64,000 nt of DNA. Source: Ascarosepion bandense. Lineage: Eukaryota; Mollusca; Cephalopoda; Sepiida; Sepiidae. Below the pieces are notes generated by a model. It was not told the origin of the DNA and did not search any database. It saw only the letters and a program-made list of their open reading frames with translations. Within the stretch, counting starts at the first letter, position 1. Each line of letters starts with the position of its first letter. A program made the position numbers and the translations under genes. This document shows, one piece after another, positions 9,981 to 20,810 of this stretch. Location: the NCBI GenBank assembly GCA_037127315.1, contig JBBBDQ010001454.1, forward strand, positions 2,081,001 to 2,145,000, written 5' to 3'.

Positions 9981-10342
9981 CTTTTACCAGCACAAATGAA
10001 AACAATCACATTTAATCATGTCGACCTCCAATAGTAAACACACTCCCTTGTTTTGTCTCTCTGCTCCCACCAACTGTCCCGGTAACACAATACACAGGAA
10101 AGGCCTCATTTCGACCTAGGTTCATCCGTCATCAAACCTCATTGACAGATATTTTGTCTCGGATCACTTTGATCAATTCGCGTAAAATATTCAGTACTCA
10201 AGAAACTTCGCATCTAGGTTTTTCACTTGTTAACATTTCGGCTACTTTTTCCGACAGAAATAACTGTATTCTTCAAACTTACAGAAATCTTTTCTCATCT
10301 TGAAAATCACTTAAAATTAATAACAGCCATGTGAAAATAGTG

Positions 10343-10386
<44 letters not shown>
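10343..10386. repeat. (TA)n microsatellite
   Basis: About 21 TA units immediately left of the TIR element. Confidence 0.95.
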
Positions 10387-10387
<1 letters not shown>

Positions 10388-10417
10388 TTTATCATTGAAT
10401 ATATATAACATTAATGC

Positions 10418-10850
10418 AGAGAAGTTTATCAATTAACTGAGGAGGTTCATGCCGACTTCGAAGTTTTGTGAGGACACTGTTATTGTTCTTACTCATCAGG
10501 ACTAACTTTTTGAACTGCTGTCGTGTCTTGGTTTTTATTTATATTGAGCTTGGTGCCATTTGATATTTTGTTTTGGGAATAGTTTAATGATTTTTATTGT
10601 TATTGATTGATTGTGTAGTATCTGTTTCTGAATGGTTGGTTTTCTTTTTATTGTGCAAGTGTTTGATTTTCTCTTCATTACTTCTAATGTAAGAGTGAGC
10701 TGATGTTCGCTTAATTGCTGTATGTTGAATAGGTGTCTGCTTAACTGTATTTTAGTTGGTTTGTTATTGGCATTTAGGTTAACACAAAGTAACAAAAAGT
10801 TTCGAAATCGGCATGAACCTACTCAGCTAAGTGACAAACTTTTCTACACT
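10418..10850. mobile_element. TIR element / MITE (~430 bp)
   Basis: Left end AAGTTTATCAATTAACTGAG then GAGGTTCATGCCGACTTCG; the right end, read on the minus strand, is AAGTTTGTCACTTAGCTGAG then TAGGTTCATGCCGATTTCG. The two ~40-bp arms match at roughly 85% of positions and bound ~350 bp of T-rich interior without a transposase. This is the structure of a non-autonomous DNA transposon. No clear target-site duplication could be fixed by eye, so the superfamily is unknown. Confidence 0.7.
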
Positions 10851-10983
10851 CATACTGTTAATCCTCGATCTCTACCACGATATTGAGCACTTTACGATAA
10901 AACAACCTGCTTGCAAAATATCTTTTATCAGTAAAACTAATAAAAAAGCAAAAATCTTTGCACCAATCATTATCACAACTCAA

Positions 10984-10984
<1 letters not shown>

Positions 10985-11021
<37 letters not shown>
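10985..11021. repeat. (TA)n microsatellite
   Basis: About 17 TA units with one interruption. Confidence 0.95.
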
Positions 11022-11022
<1 letters not shown>

Positions 11023-11039
11023 TATATTTAAATCTTAAT

Positions 11040-11700
11040 AATTTAGGGAGGAATTTTTCGAGTTAATTAAGAAACACTTTCCGGAAAAGAATCCATTAAG
11101 TAAGATTTTCAATAAAAATACTATCAAATTAAATTACTGCTGTATGAACAATCTGGAAAAATCATAAAAAATCACAATAATAATATTTTTTAAAAATTTT
11201 AACAAAATTAATAAAAACAACATAATAACAGAAAATAACAATTTATTCAAGAAAAATGTAACTGTAGAAACCTATAGATTGCCCGATAGAAAACTAGTGC
11301 CTAATGGAAACAGTCGTCTATCAATGTGAAATATCTTCAGAGGAAAACATTAGTAATATAAAGATTTATCTAGGTAGTACTAAGATCCCTCTAACAAAAT
11401 GGATTTATCAACACACGTCTTCATTTAATAATAATAAGTACAGAAATAGAATATCCCTATCGAAATATCATCGGTGTTTATAATTAAAAAACACCCACAT
11501 TAAAGTAGAAAATTCTAAAAGAAGCTAAAACATGTAAGTTTTTAAACGATTCATGTCGTTGTATCTATATGAAAAATTGTATATCATTAAATCACTTAAG
11601 AATAAAAATCTATAAAATAAACGTAATGAAAGAATTGTCAAATGTAAACATTGCCAAATGTTCACCATAGAAGATGGATAAGAAAACATTATATTAATTA
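11040..11700 (+). pseudogene. Penelope-like element C-terminus with GIY-YIG domain
   Basis: Frame pieces read FFELIKKHFPEKNPLSKIFN and KLNYCCMNN (linker after the RT). These are followed by KCNCRN, VVYQCEISSEEN, IKIYLGSTKIPLTKWIYQHT and SFNNNKYRNRISLSKY, and in another frame YLYEKLYIIKSLKNKNL and NKRNERIVKCKHC. The V-x-Y ... IYLGST ... SSFNN-KYRN ... LS-KY series is the GIY-YIG endonuclease found at the C-terminus of Penelope-like retroelements and the CN-RN cysteine block is its usual upstream finger. Stops and at least two frameshifts show decay, and the RT itself is missing upstream. It is a different lineage from the Penelope-like copy at 24060-25735, whose YIGETSRNLKAR version diverges strongly. 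Confidence 0.7.
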
Positions 11701-11754
11701 ACATGCATATACCCAAAAATTCGATTAAGGAAAATAATAATTGACAAGATATTG

Positions 11755-12200
11755 AAATAAGTCCCAAGTAGGCATCTACGCAGATGACACTACAATATAG
11801 TCCCGCACCAGTAAGAACCCTGTCGTGGCGGACAGACATAATCTCGCTGCTGACCTTGAACGGGATCGACACTCTGTGGTGAACTGGGACAAGACGTGGC
11901 TTGTCAACTTCAATTCATCTAAGACCAAGCTGTTGTCTGTCAACCATTACAAGCAACCTCTCCTGCCTCCCATAAGCATGGACCAAGCGATTCTCCCGGA
12001 GAGCAATACACTACGCCTCCTCGGACTTACCCTGTCCTCAGACCTCAAATGGAACCACTATATTGAATCCATAGCAAAATCTACTGCTAAAAAGGTTGGG
12101 TCACTATGTCGATCCAAGATGCTTTTTCCACCTAAATCCCTCCTGCATATATACAAGTCAACCATCCGTCCGTGCATAAAATCTTTTTTCGCAAATTCTT
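11755..12200 (+). pseudogene. CR1/L2-type LINE reverse transcriptase fragment
   Basis: GIYADDTTI (YADD catalytic motif near 11774) is followed after one TAG by DLERDRHSVVNWDKTWLVNF, then SSKTKLLSV, RLLGLTLSSDLKWNHYIESI and SLLHIYKSTIRPCI. This YADD, W-x-x-x-WLVNFN-x-SKT, LLGLT and K-x-x-S-x-x-RP order is the palm-to-thumb region of APE-type LINEs of the CR1/L2/Rex1 kind. The fragment is cut abruptly at both ends and lacks endonuclease and tail. GC content is visibly higher than in the AT-rich flanks. Confidence 0.75.
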
Positions 12201-12202
12201 AG

Positions 12203-12564
12203 TACTACTAACATAAATCTTTATACTACTAGGTTTTCCTTGGAAGAAATATTACATTGATAAAATATAGATTGTGTAAAGCACCTGTTTTCCAAAGAAC
12301 ACTCTATAGGGTTTCTACAATTCCATTTGTTCCTGTCTCAATTATTGGTTTTAGTTTTTAGATGATTTTATTTTCAGTTAGGTTAAATTTTTGCTTGAAA
12401 TATTATCATTGTGATTTTTTATATTTTTTCCAAATTATCCGTATAGCTATAACTTAATTTTAGCGTATTTAAAAATCTTGCTTAATGTTTAATCTGAAAA
12501 TATTTCTTAATCAAAGCGGGGAATTTGTTGTCCAACTTACTGCTAACCATTTGGTTGAAAGGGG

Positions 12565-12605
<41 letters not shown>

Positions 12606-13157
12606 TAAATAGATAGATAGATATGAACTGATTTGAAATAAAGAGATAGCTTGATTGAGATAGAGAAAGATTGAAGGGATCAGTTTTAGTCTTAAATAGG
12701 CGTGTAGATTGACAGGAATACATTGAAATATATATATCGAAAAGGACAGAAAAACAGTGATAAATAAACACACAACAAAGAATAAATAGTTAAAAATTAT
12801 GAACACTTTTTTAATAAGCAATACAATGAACTTAGAATGTCAATTAAATTAAATGTATTAGCAAAGCGCACTTGAGAGGAATCGTCTAATATCTCAAAAT
12901 GGAATTTCAACATTTCTTTATTGTCTCAAATGAAATGAAAGATTAAAAATGAGTTTAATTTAATTTCAATTCTTCTATCTAGATATTAAGGAAAATATCT
13001 GAAAGATATATTAAATTTAACATCGGTTCATAGATTTCAATTTAAACCAATGACAGGATTCGTTCTGCAAAGTGGTTTCAATAGTATCAAACAAAATATT
13101 TTGGGCGATAATTTTGCAGCTAAGATACTCGCCCCTTTTTCAGGCTTACAAATATTT
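12203..13157. other. Intergenic with short (TA)n/(GA)n array
   Basis: Only a compound (TA)12-(CA)-(GA)n microsatellite at 12567-12625 is identifiable. The rest is AT-rich without recognised elements. Confidence 0.5.
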
Positions 13158-13252
13158 GTGAATATAATGCAGTCAGTATTCTGTGAATATTGACGAATGA
13201 ATTTAATGTGAATGCAGTCAGTATTTTGTTCGAATATTGACGAATGAATTTA
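13158..13252. repeat. Direct duplication of ~47 bp
   Basis: Two adjacent copies share AATGCAGTCAGTATT, then GAATATTGACGAATGAATTT. They are slightly diverged. Confidence 0.85.
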
Positions 13253-14413
13253 TTTTGACCGAAATACAAATAATTCTGGTTGCAGAAAAAAACTCACTGA
13301 TGATAAACTTATCTTTCATGTATTTTTAAATCGGCTTTGACTCAAGTAATTGAGAAACCGTATAAGTTTGAATCTTAGGATTGCGTCTGAAGCTTTATGA
13401 TGCAAATATTAAAATATTCGACTTCATTAAGATTAAGAATTTAAATAATGAATTAAAATATATACGATTTTCTTTGCCAGTATTGTGATCCTACTGAATA
13501 TAGAGAAATTATGTGCCTTTTGAGAAGGAAACTTTCGTTACGAAATCAGACTGGGCAAAATGTATTGTTCTTTATCCGAACTTACATGGTCGTCAACTAA
13601 GTCACAAACGTGAAATTGAAATAAAAAGAAAAGGAAATTACAATAAACATAAGAGCATAAAATAAATGACACTCAAAATCAATAATTTTTATTGTTTAAA
13701 AAAATTCTAGTTTTTTTTTCGTTGGAGAGAAAAGAGGAAAAATAATGAAATAAAAAATGAAGTGTTAATTATTGAGGCTGGAAGAGATGAGATTTCTGGG
13801 AGGACAATCATTGAAATTTTAATCTAATGATTTGACGAAATTGGAAATGGAGAAAGGACGGATTACGTGTTAAGCTGGATAAAAGGATTGGCAAGAAAAT
13901 GATTTAGTCAATGTAGTTGTTTGAATGGTGAGAGAAATAGGAAACCGATAACATAAAGGACAGAAAAAAGTAATAATAAATGATTAACATGAAAAGCAGG
14001 AAAGAGAAAATGAGAAAGAGAAGCCAAAATGGATTAGAAAGAAAGTAATAAATAAATAAAGAAAAAGAAGTGAAGGAAGAAAAGAAAACAGAGGAAATAA
14101 AAAGAAAGTACGTGCCATAAAGAAAAAGAAAGAAGAATATTTTGAATTATAAAAGACGGAAAAATAGATTCGAAAAAGAAAAGAGAAAAATAACTCCATT
14201 CACAGAAAAGAATGATTAAAACTAAATGAAGCGTAAGAAATGAAATGATTGGGTTCATGCCTTTTTAAGTTGCAACCTTGTTTGTATTAACAAACAGTTA
14301 CTCGAGAGGTAATGTCTTATATCTCAAGCTTCTGTCCGTAACGCTTATGTCTCAAATTGATAATTCAGAACAACTAAAAGAGTTAAGGAAAACTGCTAAA
14401 ATTTCTTCCATTT

Positions 14414-14416
<3 letters not shown>
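13253..14416. other. Intergenic, purine-biased, nothing identified
   Basis: From about 13600 to 14210 the plus strand is very rich in A and G (AAGAAAGAAAAG-like). Its reverse-strand frames are Phe/Leu/Ser-rich shadows. Confidence 0.4.

Positions 14417-14490
<74 letters not shown>
14417..14490. repeat. (TA)n-(TG)n compound microsatellite
   Basis: About 18 TA units pass directly into about 18 TG units. Confidence 0.95.
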
Positions 14491-14493
<3 letters not shown>

Positions 14494-14849
14494 GTGGACA
14501 TTGAGATTTAGACATTGAGCAATGACAGCCTGTTTCTTGGTTGAACGCAATCTTCAAGCCATGTCTAATGTCAATGGTACATTATAGATTGCAACGTCTA
14601 CTGTATTATCCTAACAATTATTGGGCAGTTGGTGTAACATATACTTCGATATATTCTAGATGATATTGACAGGGAATAATTTTGAATTGGAATGCGCTCA
14701 TTTTTAGATATTTTATAGTTTTGTTCTCATTATTTTTTATTGATTGGTCAATAATTTGTCTATGATTATTATTATATTTACTTGTATTTATGCGGACATT
14801 CGTAGTTAATTTATTTATTATTTACAATATTTAGATTATTCAGACTATT

Positions 14850-14955
14850 GTCCTCATTTTTGTTGCCAGTTGTACGACGTTTTGGCTGTTGTATGCTCAG
14901 GAAGTTCGAACCGAACACTTTATCACAATCACTGGGGAATATGAACTCCATTCCT
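14850..14955 (+). repeat. Fragment of the foldback-arm repeat family
   Basis: GTCCTCATTTTTGTTGCCAG, then ACGACGTTTTGGCTGTTGTA, then TCGAACCGAACACTTT matches the inner part of both arms of the foldback at 43070-44735, in left-arm orientation. It shows that the arm sequence is a dispersed repeat. Confidence 0.5.
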
Positions 14956-15455
14956 TGCATAGTAGTGCGTCTTTTGGTAGTTATGAGTTATCTCCCTCTA
15001 ACCATGTAAGTTACTTGTTCACCACTGCTGTAGCCTGACATTGAACTCACAACTCTTTCACTCAAATCACATTAACTAACCAACGTCTATATCTTTTGTT
15101 TATTATTTACTTAATGTTTTTAAAAATTACTGCCTAAATATACTTGGTTCAAGTGTCTCTGCATCGCTCCATCTCTATCTTTACGCACACCCATATATAT
15201 ACATAAATACACACACACAGAGACACAATCACATAGACACAGTTTTTAAAAACCATTTCACCCTCACCCCAAGCAAGGCCATAAAGTCACTAGGACGTAA
15301 AGGGGTTGCAGAGTGTTAGAGAATATGAGAAAACTTATTATTATGAGAGAAAAAAATAAAACAACAAGAATTAATAAAACAAAAGCTAACGATTGATGTT
15401 GCATTGAAAATTTTGATGATTAAAATTTGAGAGGAAAGCAAGACACCGCAGAAAC

Positions 15456-15662
15456 CTTATATATATATATATATAAACTCTCTCCGGTTGAGACATAGGA
15501 TAATATGTATGTTGATTAGTATATAACATATGAATAGTATATAAATATATTTTGCACCGTTATATTGCATTGGGCAATGTTCTATGAAGATCTGATAAAT
15601 ATTTATATATTGATGTGTATCTGCGCATATACACCCATATATATAACTATTTACATACTTAC

Positions 15663-15702
<40 letters not shown>
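15456..15702. repeat. Two (TA)n runs
   Basis: Runs at 15456-15475 and 15665-15702 lie around a TATA-rich spacer. Reverse frames here are low complexity. Confidence 0.85.
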
Positions 15703-15706
<4 letters not shown>

Positions 15707-15866
15707 GAACAGATAGATTTATAACCTACTGTTCGTAGCATTTACTAATAACAGTGCTAGATACAAAGTAGAGCTTAACATTTTATTTTTGTTATTACAA
15801 TGGTTTTATATTTATAAAGTATTATATAACTACACAAAGAAATTTTCATGTTTGAGAACATTATTG

Positions 15867-15868
<2 letters not shown>

Positions 15869-15919
<51 letters not shown>
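15869..15919. repeat. (CT)n-(TA)n compound microsatellite
   Basis: About 12 CT units pass into about 14 TA units. Confidence 0.95.
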
Positions 15920-15922
<3 letters not shown>

Positions 15923-15985
15923 ATGGTGCCTTCCTACGAGTAATGGACTCTCCTGTTTCTATATATAAATTAGCTGCTTTTTTTT

Positions 15986-16505
15986 AGAGGGCACTGATAG
16001 CCCTCTGCCTTTGGGCGAAAAGTATTAACCCAGTTGTGGCTCCACCGAAGGGTAGAATCACGACTGGGGAACATTAGACAGATAATTTTGGCTGGGCTAT
16101 ATGACTCGGAAGACCCACATTAAAAAGGCCTTGTGCCACATTTTGCCTTAAGTAGGATGGCGACTGAATACTGCAGTCAACGCCCAGTAACTGCCATGGG
16201 CACTGCCAAACTCTCTTCCTTCGGGCGGAGAGTAATAACCCAGTCGAGGCTCCGACAATTGAATACTGCAGTTACGCGCAGTAGCTGCCTTGCGCATTTT
16301 CTCACTGTCTGCCTTCGGGCGATGAGTTATAACCCAGTCAAGACTCCGCCGAATGGTAGAGGCTCGTCTAGTGAAAATTAGTCATCAATTTTTGCCCAAG
16401 TTTTATGACTCAGATTATCCACATTAAAAAGTCCTTGTCCAACATTAGTCTTAAGTGGGAATACAAATAAATACTGCAGTTTCGAGCAGTCAAGTACAGA
16501 AGTTA
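15986..16505. repeat. Tandem array with UUCG-type hairpins
   Basis: Three units share CTGCCTTCGGGCGAAGAGTA, AACCCAGTCGAGGCTCC, TTAAAAAGGCCTTGT and GAATACTGCAGT blocks. The outer two keep the ~120-bp body and the middle one lost it. Each unit begins with a predicted hairpin: at 16211-16232 a 9-bp stem with one mismatch closes a C(TTCG)G loop, and 16301-16326 has the same loop with a longer interrupted stem. A perfect 7-bp stem (AGAGGGC / GCCCTCT) sits at 15986-16006. The sequence is GC-richer than its surroundings. No protein frame is convincing. Identity unknown; it could be a transposon untranslated region or a structured-RNA-derived repeat. Confidence 0.65.
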
Positions 16506-16738
16506 ACAAGAGCAGTTAACGACAGCTACTAGTCAGGCAGCGTAATAATACCTTCGGACTTACTTATTTCTATATTACTTATTATTAACACTTCCCTTGA
16601 ATACCTTGTTATACTAATATACTGTTTTGAACCTACCTCCTATCTTCCGTATCTTACTTCTGGTGCAAACAGGTCACTACAACTTTGCAGCGGAGTTTCA
16701 CCACAACTCTACAACAAACTGGCGACGATGATCCAAAA

Positions 16739-16756
16739 CACACACACACAAACACA

Positions 16757-16846
<90 letters not shown>
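16739..16846. repeat. (CA)n-(TA)n-(GA)n compound microsatellite
   Basis: Three dinucleotide runs in direct succession. Confidence 0.95.
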
Positions 16847-17044
16847 TGGAGGAGGCATATTTGAATCAAGTGTATTTAGGCAGTAATCTGTTATCTAAAG
16901 ATTTTCTATGGAATTGAACCCAACATCTTTGAGCAACCCTCACCTTGTGCCGACTCAAAAGTTTTAACTCCTACAACCGTTTAAATTTAGAGACAACAAA
17001 TCTTAGTACTTCCGTCTAACTCTGCTGGTTATCAAATGAGATTA

Positions 17045-17210
17045 AAATCAAGGTTATAGAATCCAATCTTTCCTGTTTTTTAACCCATAGCTAGAGGAAA
17101 GAGACTGATTAATGCCTTTCCCAAGGGTATTTGCGCGTAAGGGAACGCAACGAATTCAACTGGAATTCGAACTCGGCTCTCCGATTTCTCGTTCCGAGCC
17201 GCACCAGAAA
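17045..17210 (-). mobile_element. SINE-A, 5' part
   Basis: On the minus strand it reads from the tRNA-like head (CGGCTCGGAACGAGAAATCG, GCCGAGTTCGAATTCCAG, the box B region) to AACCTTGATTTTAATC, where it is cut. The body words GGCATTAATCAGTCTCTTTC and CTATGGGTTAAA match the other copies. Confidence 0.75.
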
Positions 17211-17439
17211 GCAAAACACTTTAAAAGAAACGTACTAAAAGATTTAAAATATATTCTTTACTTCTTCTACTCGCTCTTCTTTTTTGGGTGTGGCTATACT
17301 CTCCATAAGTGCCTGTCCCTTGTAGCTCTTAACGGTATGTTACATTACTAGCCTTTCAAGTCTATGATCCGCCATCCATATATAAAAAATGGCTAGGTAG
17401 CTTACTCGCTTTTTCCCTGTGACACACTTGAATTTAATA

Positions 17440-17880
17440 TATCCTGTGAGAGTCAAAATCTCCAAGCTCCAAAAACGGCTGCAAATTATGAAGAAAAAAG
17501 TAATCTTTCACCAAGACACCGTCTCACAAGTCGATTGCTATCATGACAAAATTACACGAATTGCACTACAAATTGCTTCAGTATCTACCTTATTCCCCAG
17601 ATCTGGCCCTCAGCTACTACTGTCTGTTTGCAGATCTCAAAAGAATTCTCCTGGGAAAGAAATTTGACTCCAGTGAAGAAGTGATATAGGAAACTGAGAC
17701 GTATTTTGAGGCCAAAGACAAATCGTGCTACAAAAAAGGTATAGAATTTTTAGAAACTTTGAAATCAGTGTATCAACCTAGAAGGAGATTGTGTTGATCA
17801 AGAAAGTCGAATTTTGCTTAAAAGTTGTAGTTTTATTAGTTAGGCCTGGGATTTATTGAGTGGTGTGTTGCATTCATTTT
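17440..17880 (+). pseudogene. Mariner-like transposase relic (C-terminal half)
   Basis: KKKVIFHQDTVSQ keeps HQD, the second catalytic Asp block of mariner transposases. One base later in frame, LQYLPYSPDLALSYYCLF is the mariner YSPDLAPSDY block. Its third acidic position is damaged, since the family motif has SDY where this reads SYY. KRILLGKKFDSSEEVI, then stop, ETETYFEAKDKSCYKKGIEF and VYQPRRRL complete the C-terminus, and RPGIY near 17850 resembles the mariner end. The N-terminal DNA-binding half is absent. Stops and frameshifts make it inactive. Terminal inverted repeats were not found. This acts in cut-and-paste DNA transposition when intact. Confidence 0.8.
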
Positions 17881-18639
17881 TTTGTAATTAGTTTTTCTCG
17901 TTCATTATTATTTTGGAAGGCATCATTGGCTGTTCTATTAGGTTATTCGGATTTTGCTGTTACATATATTTTATAATCTGCTTAAACACAGATATATATA
18001 CAACACGTTTGCATTGATATAAATGTGTGTATGTCTATGTTAGTGAGTGTGGTATGGGTGCTATAGTAGATACGTTAATGCAGCCTCCCAGAAAATAATT
18101 CTGATCATCTGAAAGATTTGATCCCAACGTCTGATGTGCATCTTTCGTAGCATCGTCTCCTGCTTAATTGACCTGCAGACATCGAGTAAGCAGAATGTTT
18201 GACTCAACAATCTGTGATAAATACTTAATTCAGTGTTATAAATACTAGCGTTTGTTTTTTCCAGGCGAACGCCTGACGCTAAAAGGAAATTTATTGTTAA
18301 ATATAGAATTATCCACAATCAATTAAGTTAATATCGATCGACTGATAAAAATTATAACGCAATTAACTGATTCATCAGTTAACCTTTTCCACCATCAAAC
18401 GGAAATCTTTATAATTTTATAGCTATATTTGCCTATACGACATGAATGCTCTCAATTTTACATTATCACGCATTTATTGTTGAATTATCGACAACTGAAT
18501 ATTGTTATAAAAGGAGTCGACCGTAGTCGGGATCAATGAATCAATGCAAACGAACCTCTAGCTGCATAATATGTGCTTCGCCAGAGCTACATACAATTTT
18601 GTACTATTCAAAAGTTTTGTTCTTCTCGACGAGTTGCCC

Positions 18640-18775
18640 CTCAAAGTCTGTCTTGCTATTCATCCATAGCTAAAGGGAGAAGACTTGGATTCGTCCTTTC
18701 TCTGGTATATTAGCTACGTAAGTGAATGCAAGTGATTTCTCATCCCGAGTTGTTATCTATTGTATCACTTATATA
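18640..18775 (-). mobile_element. SINE-A fragment, head-to-head partner
   Basis: TCTGTCTTGCTATTCATCCA, then AAAGGGAGAAGACTTGGATT, then ATTTCTCATCCCGAG match the reverse complement of the SINE. It ends at the 5' head and directly faces the plus-strand copy at 18776. Confidence 0.65.
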
Positions 18776-19085
18776 AGTGATGTGCGTTGTGGTACGATGA
18801 ATAATGGCTCGGAATGAGAAATCCGGGAGCCGAGTTCGAATTCCAGTTGAATTCGTTGCATTCACTTACGCACAAATATCCGTGGGAAAGCTATGAATCT
18901 ATCTGTTCCCTCTTCGGCATATGTTAAATAGTAGGACAGATTGGAATTTATAGTTAACAACCAATCTACCGTAGAAAAAAATGGCAACTTACTACAGGAT
19001 AATTTTCTGCTTCGTTAGTCATGGATTAAAATAGACATGATCGCCTAAGCGTGTATCACGAATGGCACTTAACTGACTGACTGAG
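18776..19085 (+). mobile_element. SINE-A, near full length
   Basis: Head GTGCGTTGTGGTACGATGA, box-B-like GAGTTCGAATTCC at ~18830, body TTGCATTCACTTACGCACAA and GGACAGATTGGAATTTATAG, 3' end AGTCATGGATTAAAATAGAC, GCGTGTATCACGAATGGCAC, then TTAACTGACTGACTGAG, a short CTGA/ACTG repeat tail. It has the layout of a tRNA-derived SINE transcribed by RNA polymerase III. Octopus tRNA-derived SINEs are known in the literature; matching to a named family would need a database search. Confidence 0.75.
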
Positions 19086-19089
19086 AGCA

Positions 19090-20015
19090 CAGAGATAATT
19101 ATAAGTGCTTTCCAAGACTAGTGACAAAGATTATAGCACTCCTCTGAAGAATCAGCCCATCAGATTTTACCATTCAGATAAACCTAGAGGAATAAATATC
19201 ATAAATGATATCGTGGCCTGTTTCAAATCCCTTTTATGCCTATAGAGTTCTGAATTAAAATACCAGAAACATTTAGAACAATCAAAAATAAATCTCTAAT
19301 GAAGTTCTACTAATAAAATGATCTCATAAACTTCTACCCACACCAAATTCATAAAATAAAATCTGGAATAATTATCGTATTTTCTTTAAAAGTTCTTAGA
19401 ATTTGTAGCCCTGAATATTTACATAATAGGGAGAAATAAATTATAAATGTTTTTAAGCTTCTCCAATGTACTAATTATTTCATATTGAACGCGAAATCAA
19501 ATTAAAGAATATAATAGAATTGACAATATAAATAAACTTAATAAAACTAAATGTATTATTCTTCCTACCAACTTTTATCACAACTACAACTGCAAAGAAT
19601 TCATCTACACTTGGCATAAAATTCGTTACAACCACGTGTAAAACAATAATATGATTAATACAAAATAAAATAAGAACGGCAGGAAACCTAGCACAATAAT
19701 TTACAGTATATTGTGTCATGAATGCCACACATAATAAAACGGAAAGACCCAAACAATATTAAAAATGATTATATAAACTCTAAATATTTTTTTACAAAAC
19801 CACACAGTCAATGCATCGTGATGTACTCATAGAGTTCATTCGTTTAGATCTGTATATACATTGATTAAATCCGTGAAGTAGATGGAAATCTACAGATCAT
19901 TAGACTGTCTCACTTGGGATTATCTAATTGAGGATTAGAAATAAATTTGCCCGAGTAAAAATCTAACACTTTTATTGCAACAGAGTAGATTGTCAGGGAT
20001 CTGTTGAATGACGAA
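19090..20015. other. Intergenic, nothing identified
   Basis: AT-rich sequence with no recognised element. Confidence 0.4.
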
Positions 20016-20020
20016 TCCAT

Positions 20021-20076
20021 TAAACACTCAACGGTTCCGATAGGATCATCGATGTTAAGCAACGTCGGGCCTTTGC
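20021..20076 (+). pseudogene. 5S rRNA-like fragment
   Basis: GGATCATCGATGTTAAGCA followed by ACGTCGGGCC matches the central part of animal 5S rRNA (GATCACCGAAGTTAAGCAAC then GTCGGGCC) at 26 of 28 positions, including the internal box A. The preceding CGGTTC also fits, with a small gap. Sequence on both sides does not continue as 5S (no CTTGGATGGGTGACC), so this is not a functional gene. It is either a truncated 5S pseudogene or the head of a 5S-derived SINE (SINE3-type). Confidence 0.55.
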
Positions 20077-20265
20077 TCTTTGTTCCCCCTGCATACTAGC
20101 GGAGTGATAACGTTTACACTGTAGCAGCAGCAAGAATATTCGAGCGATCAAGCTCAATCTTCGATCACATGACCACAATAGTAACAACTATAAGCATGCA
20201 TGAGCAAAAGGCAATGTGATAGGTCTAAAGATAAAGTAAGTGATAATACTTTTGACTTAACCTTG

Positions 20266-20552
20266 TAATCAGTCAGTTAAGGGCGATCATGTCTCGAAAG
20301 AGTCATGACTTACTGGGCAGGAGATTATCCCGCAGTAGGTTGCCATTGCTTTCTGCGGTAGATTGGTTGCCAGCCAAGGTTATAGGACTCAATTTGTCCT
20401 GTTATTTAACTCATAACTTGAGGAAAGAGACGGATTAATACCTTTCCCCAAAGGTATTTGCTCGTAAGGGGAAGCAATAGATTCAACTGGAATTCGAACT
20501 CGGCTCCCCGATTTCTCGTTCTGAGCCGATATCCACTGCACCACAACGCACA
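20266..20552 (-). mobile_element. SINE-A, full length
   Basis: The best-preserved copy. In minus-strand sense: GTGCGTTGTGGTGCAGTGGA, TATCGGCTCAGAACGAGAAA, GCCGAGTTCGAATTCCAG (box B), ATTGCTTCCCCTTACGAGCA, GGTATTAATCCGTCTCTTTC, AACCAATCTACCGCAGAAAG and TAAGTCATGACTCTTTCGAG, ending TTAACTGACTGATTAC. Confidence 0.8.
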
Positions 20553-20639
20553 TCCTTCTAATATCTTGTAAAAAAGAAAATCTCCTAATTTTATCATTGC
20601 TAATAATACGTCTTAATCTTCACTGTCGTTCTAATACTT

Positions 20640-20810
20640 CAGTTGTCACGGAGACAAGAGAGTGTAAAAGAACTGGAAGAGGAAAAGCAAAAGCAAGATG
20701 GCGTGACGACCTGATCCAATATTTTTGTTCAACATGGTTCATTATGACCACATATTTTTCTATTTGCAATGATATGCTCCATGAACAAGGCCCGTGGGCC
20801 ACTTAACGTA
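20640..20810 (+). pseudogene. Possible LINE tail fragment (GR-x-K-x-RW-x-DDL)
   Basis: ECKRTGRGKAKARWRDDLIQ followed by a Trp/aromatic-rich stretch resembles the RGRPKTRWRDDL...W block near the C-terminus of RTE/Jockey-type LINEs. Only about 50 residues are readable. Confidence 0.35.

Noticed and set aside
9798..10320. Full LINE endonuclease domain
   Set aside because: Only one short conserved-looking block was found; the remainder has frequent stops and no catalytic residues I could place, so only a weak fragment is reported.
16133..16381. 82-residue open frame
   Set aside because: It crosses the hairpin tandem array and changes register between units. No domain.
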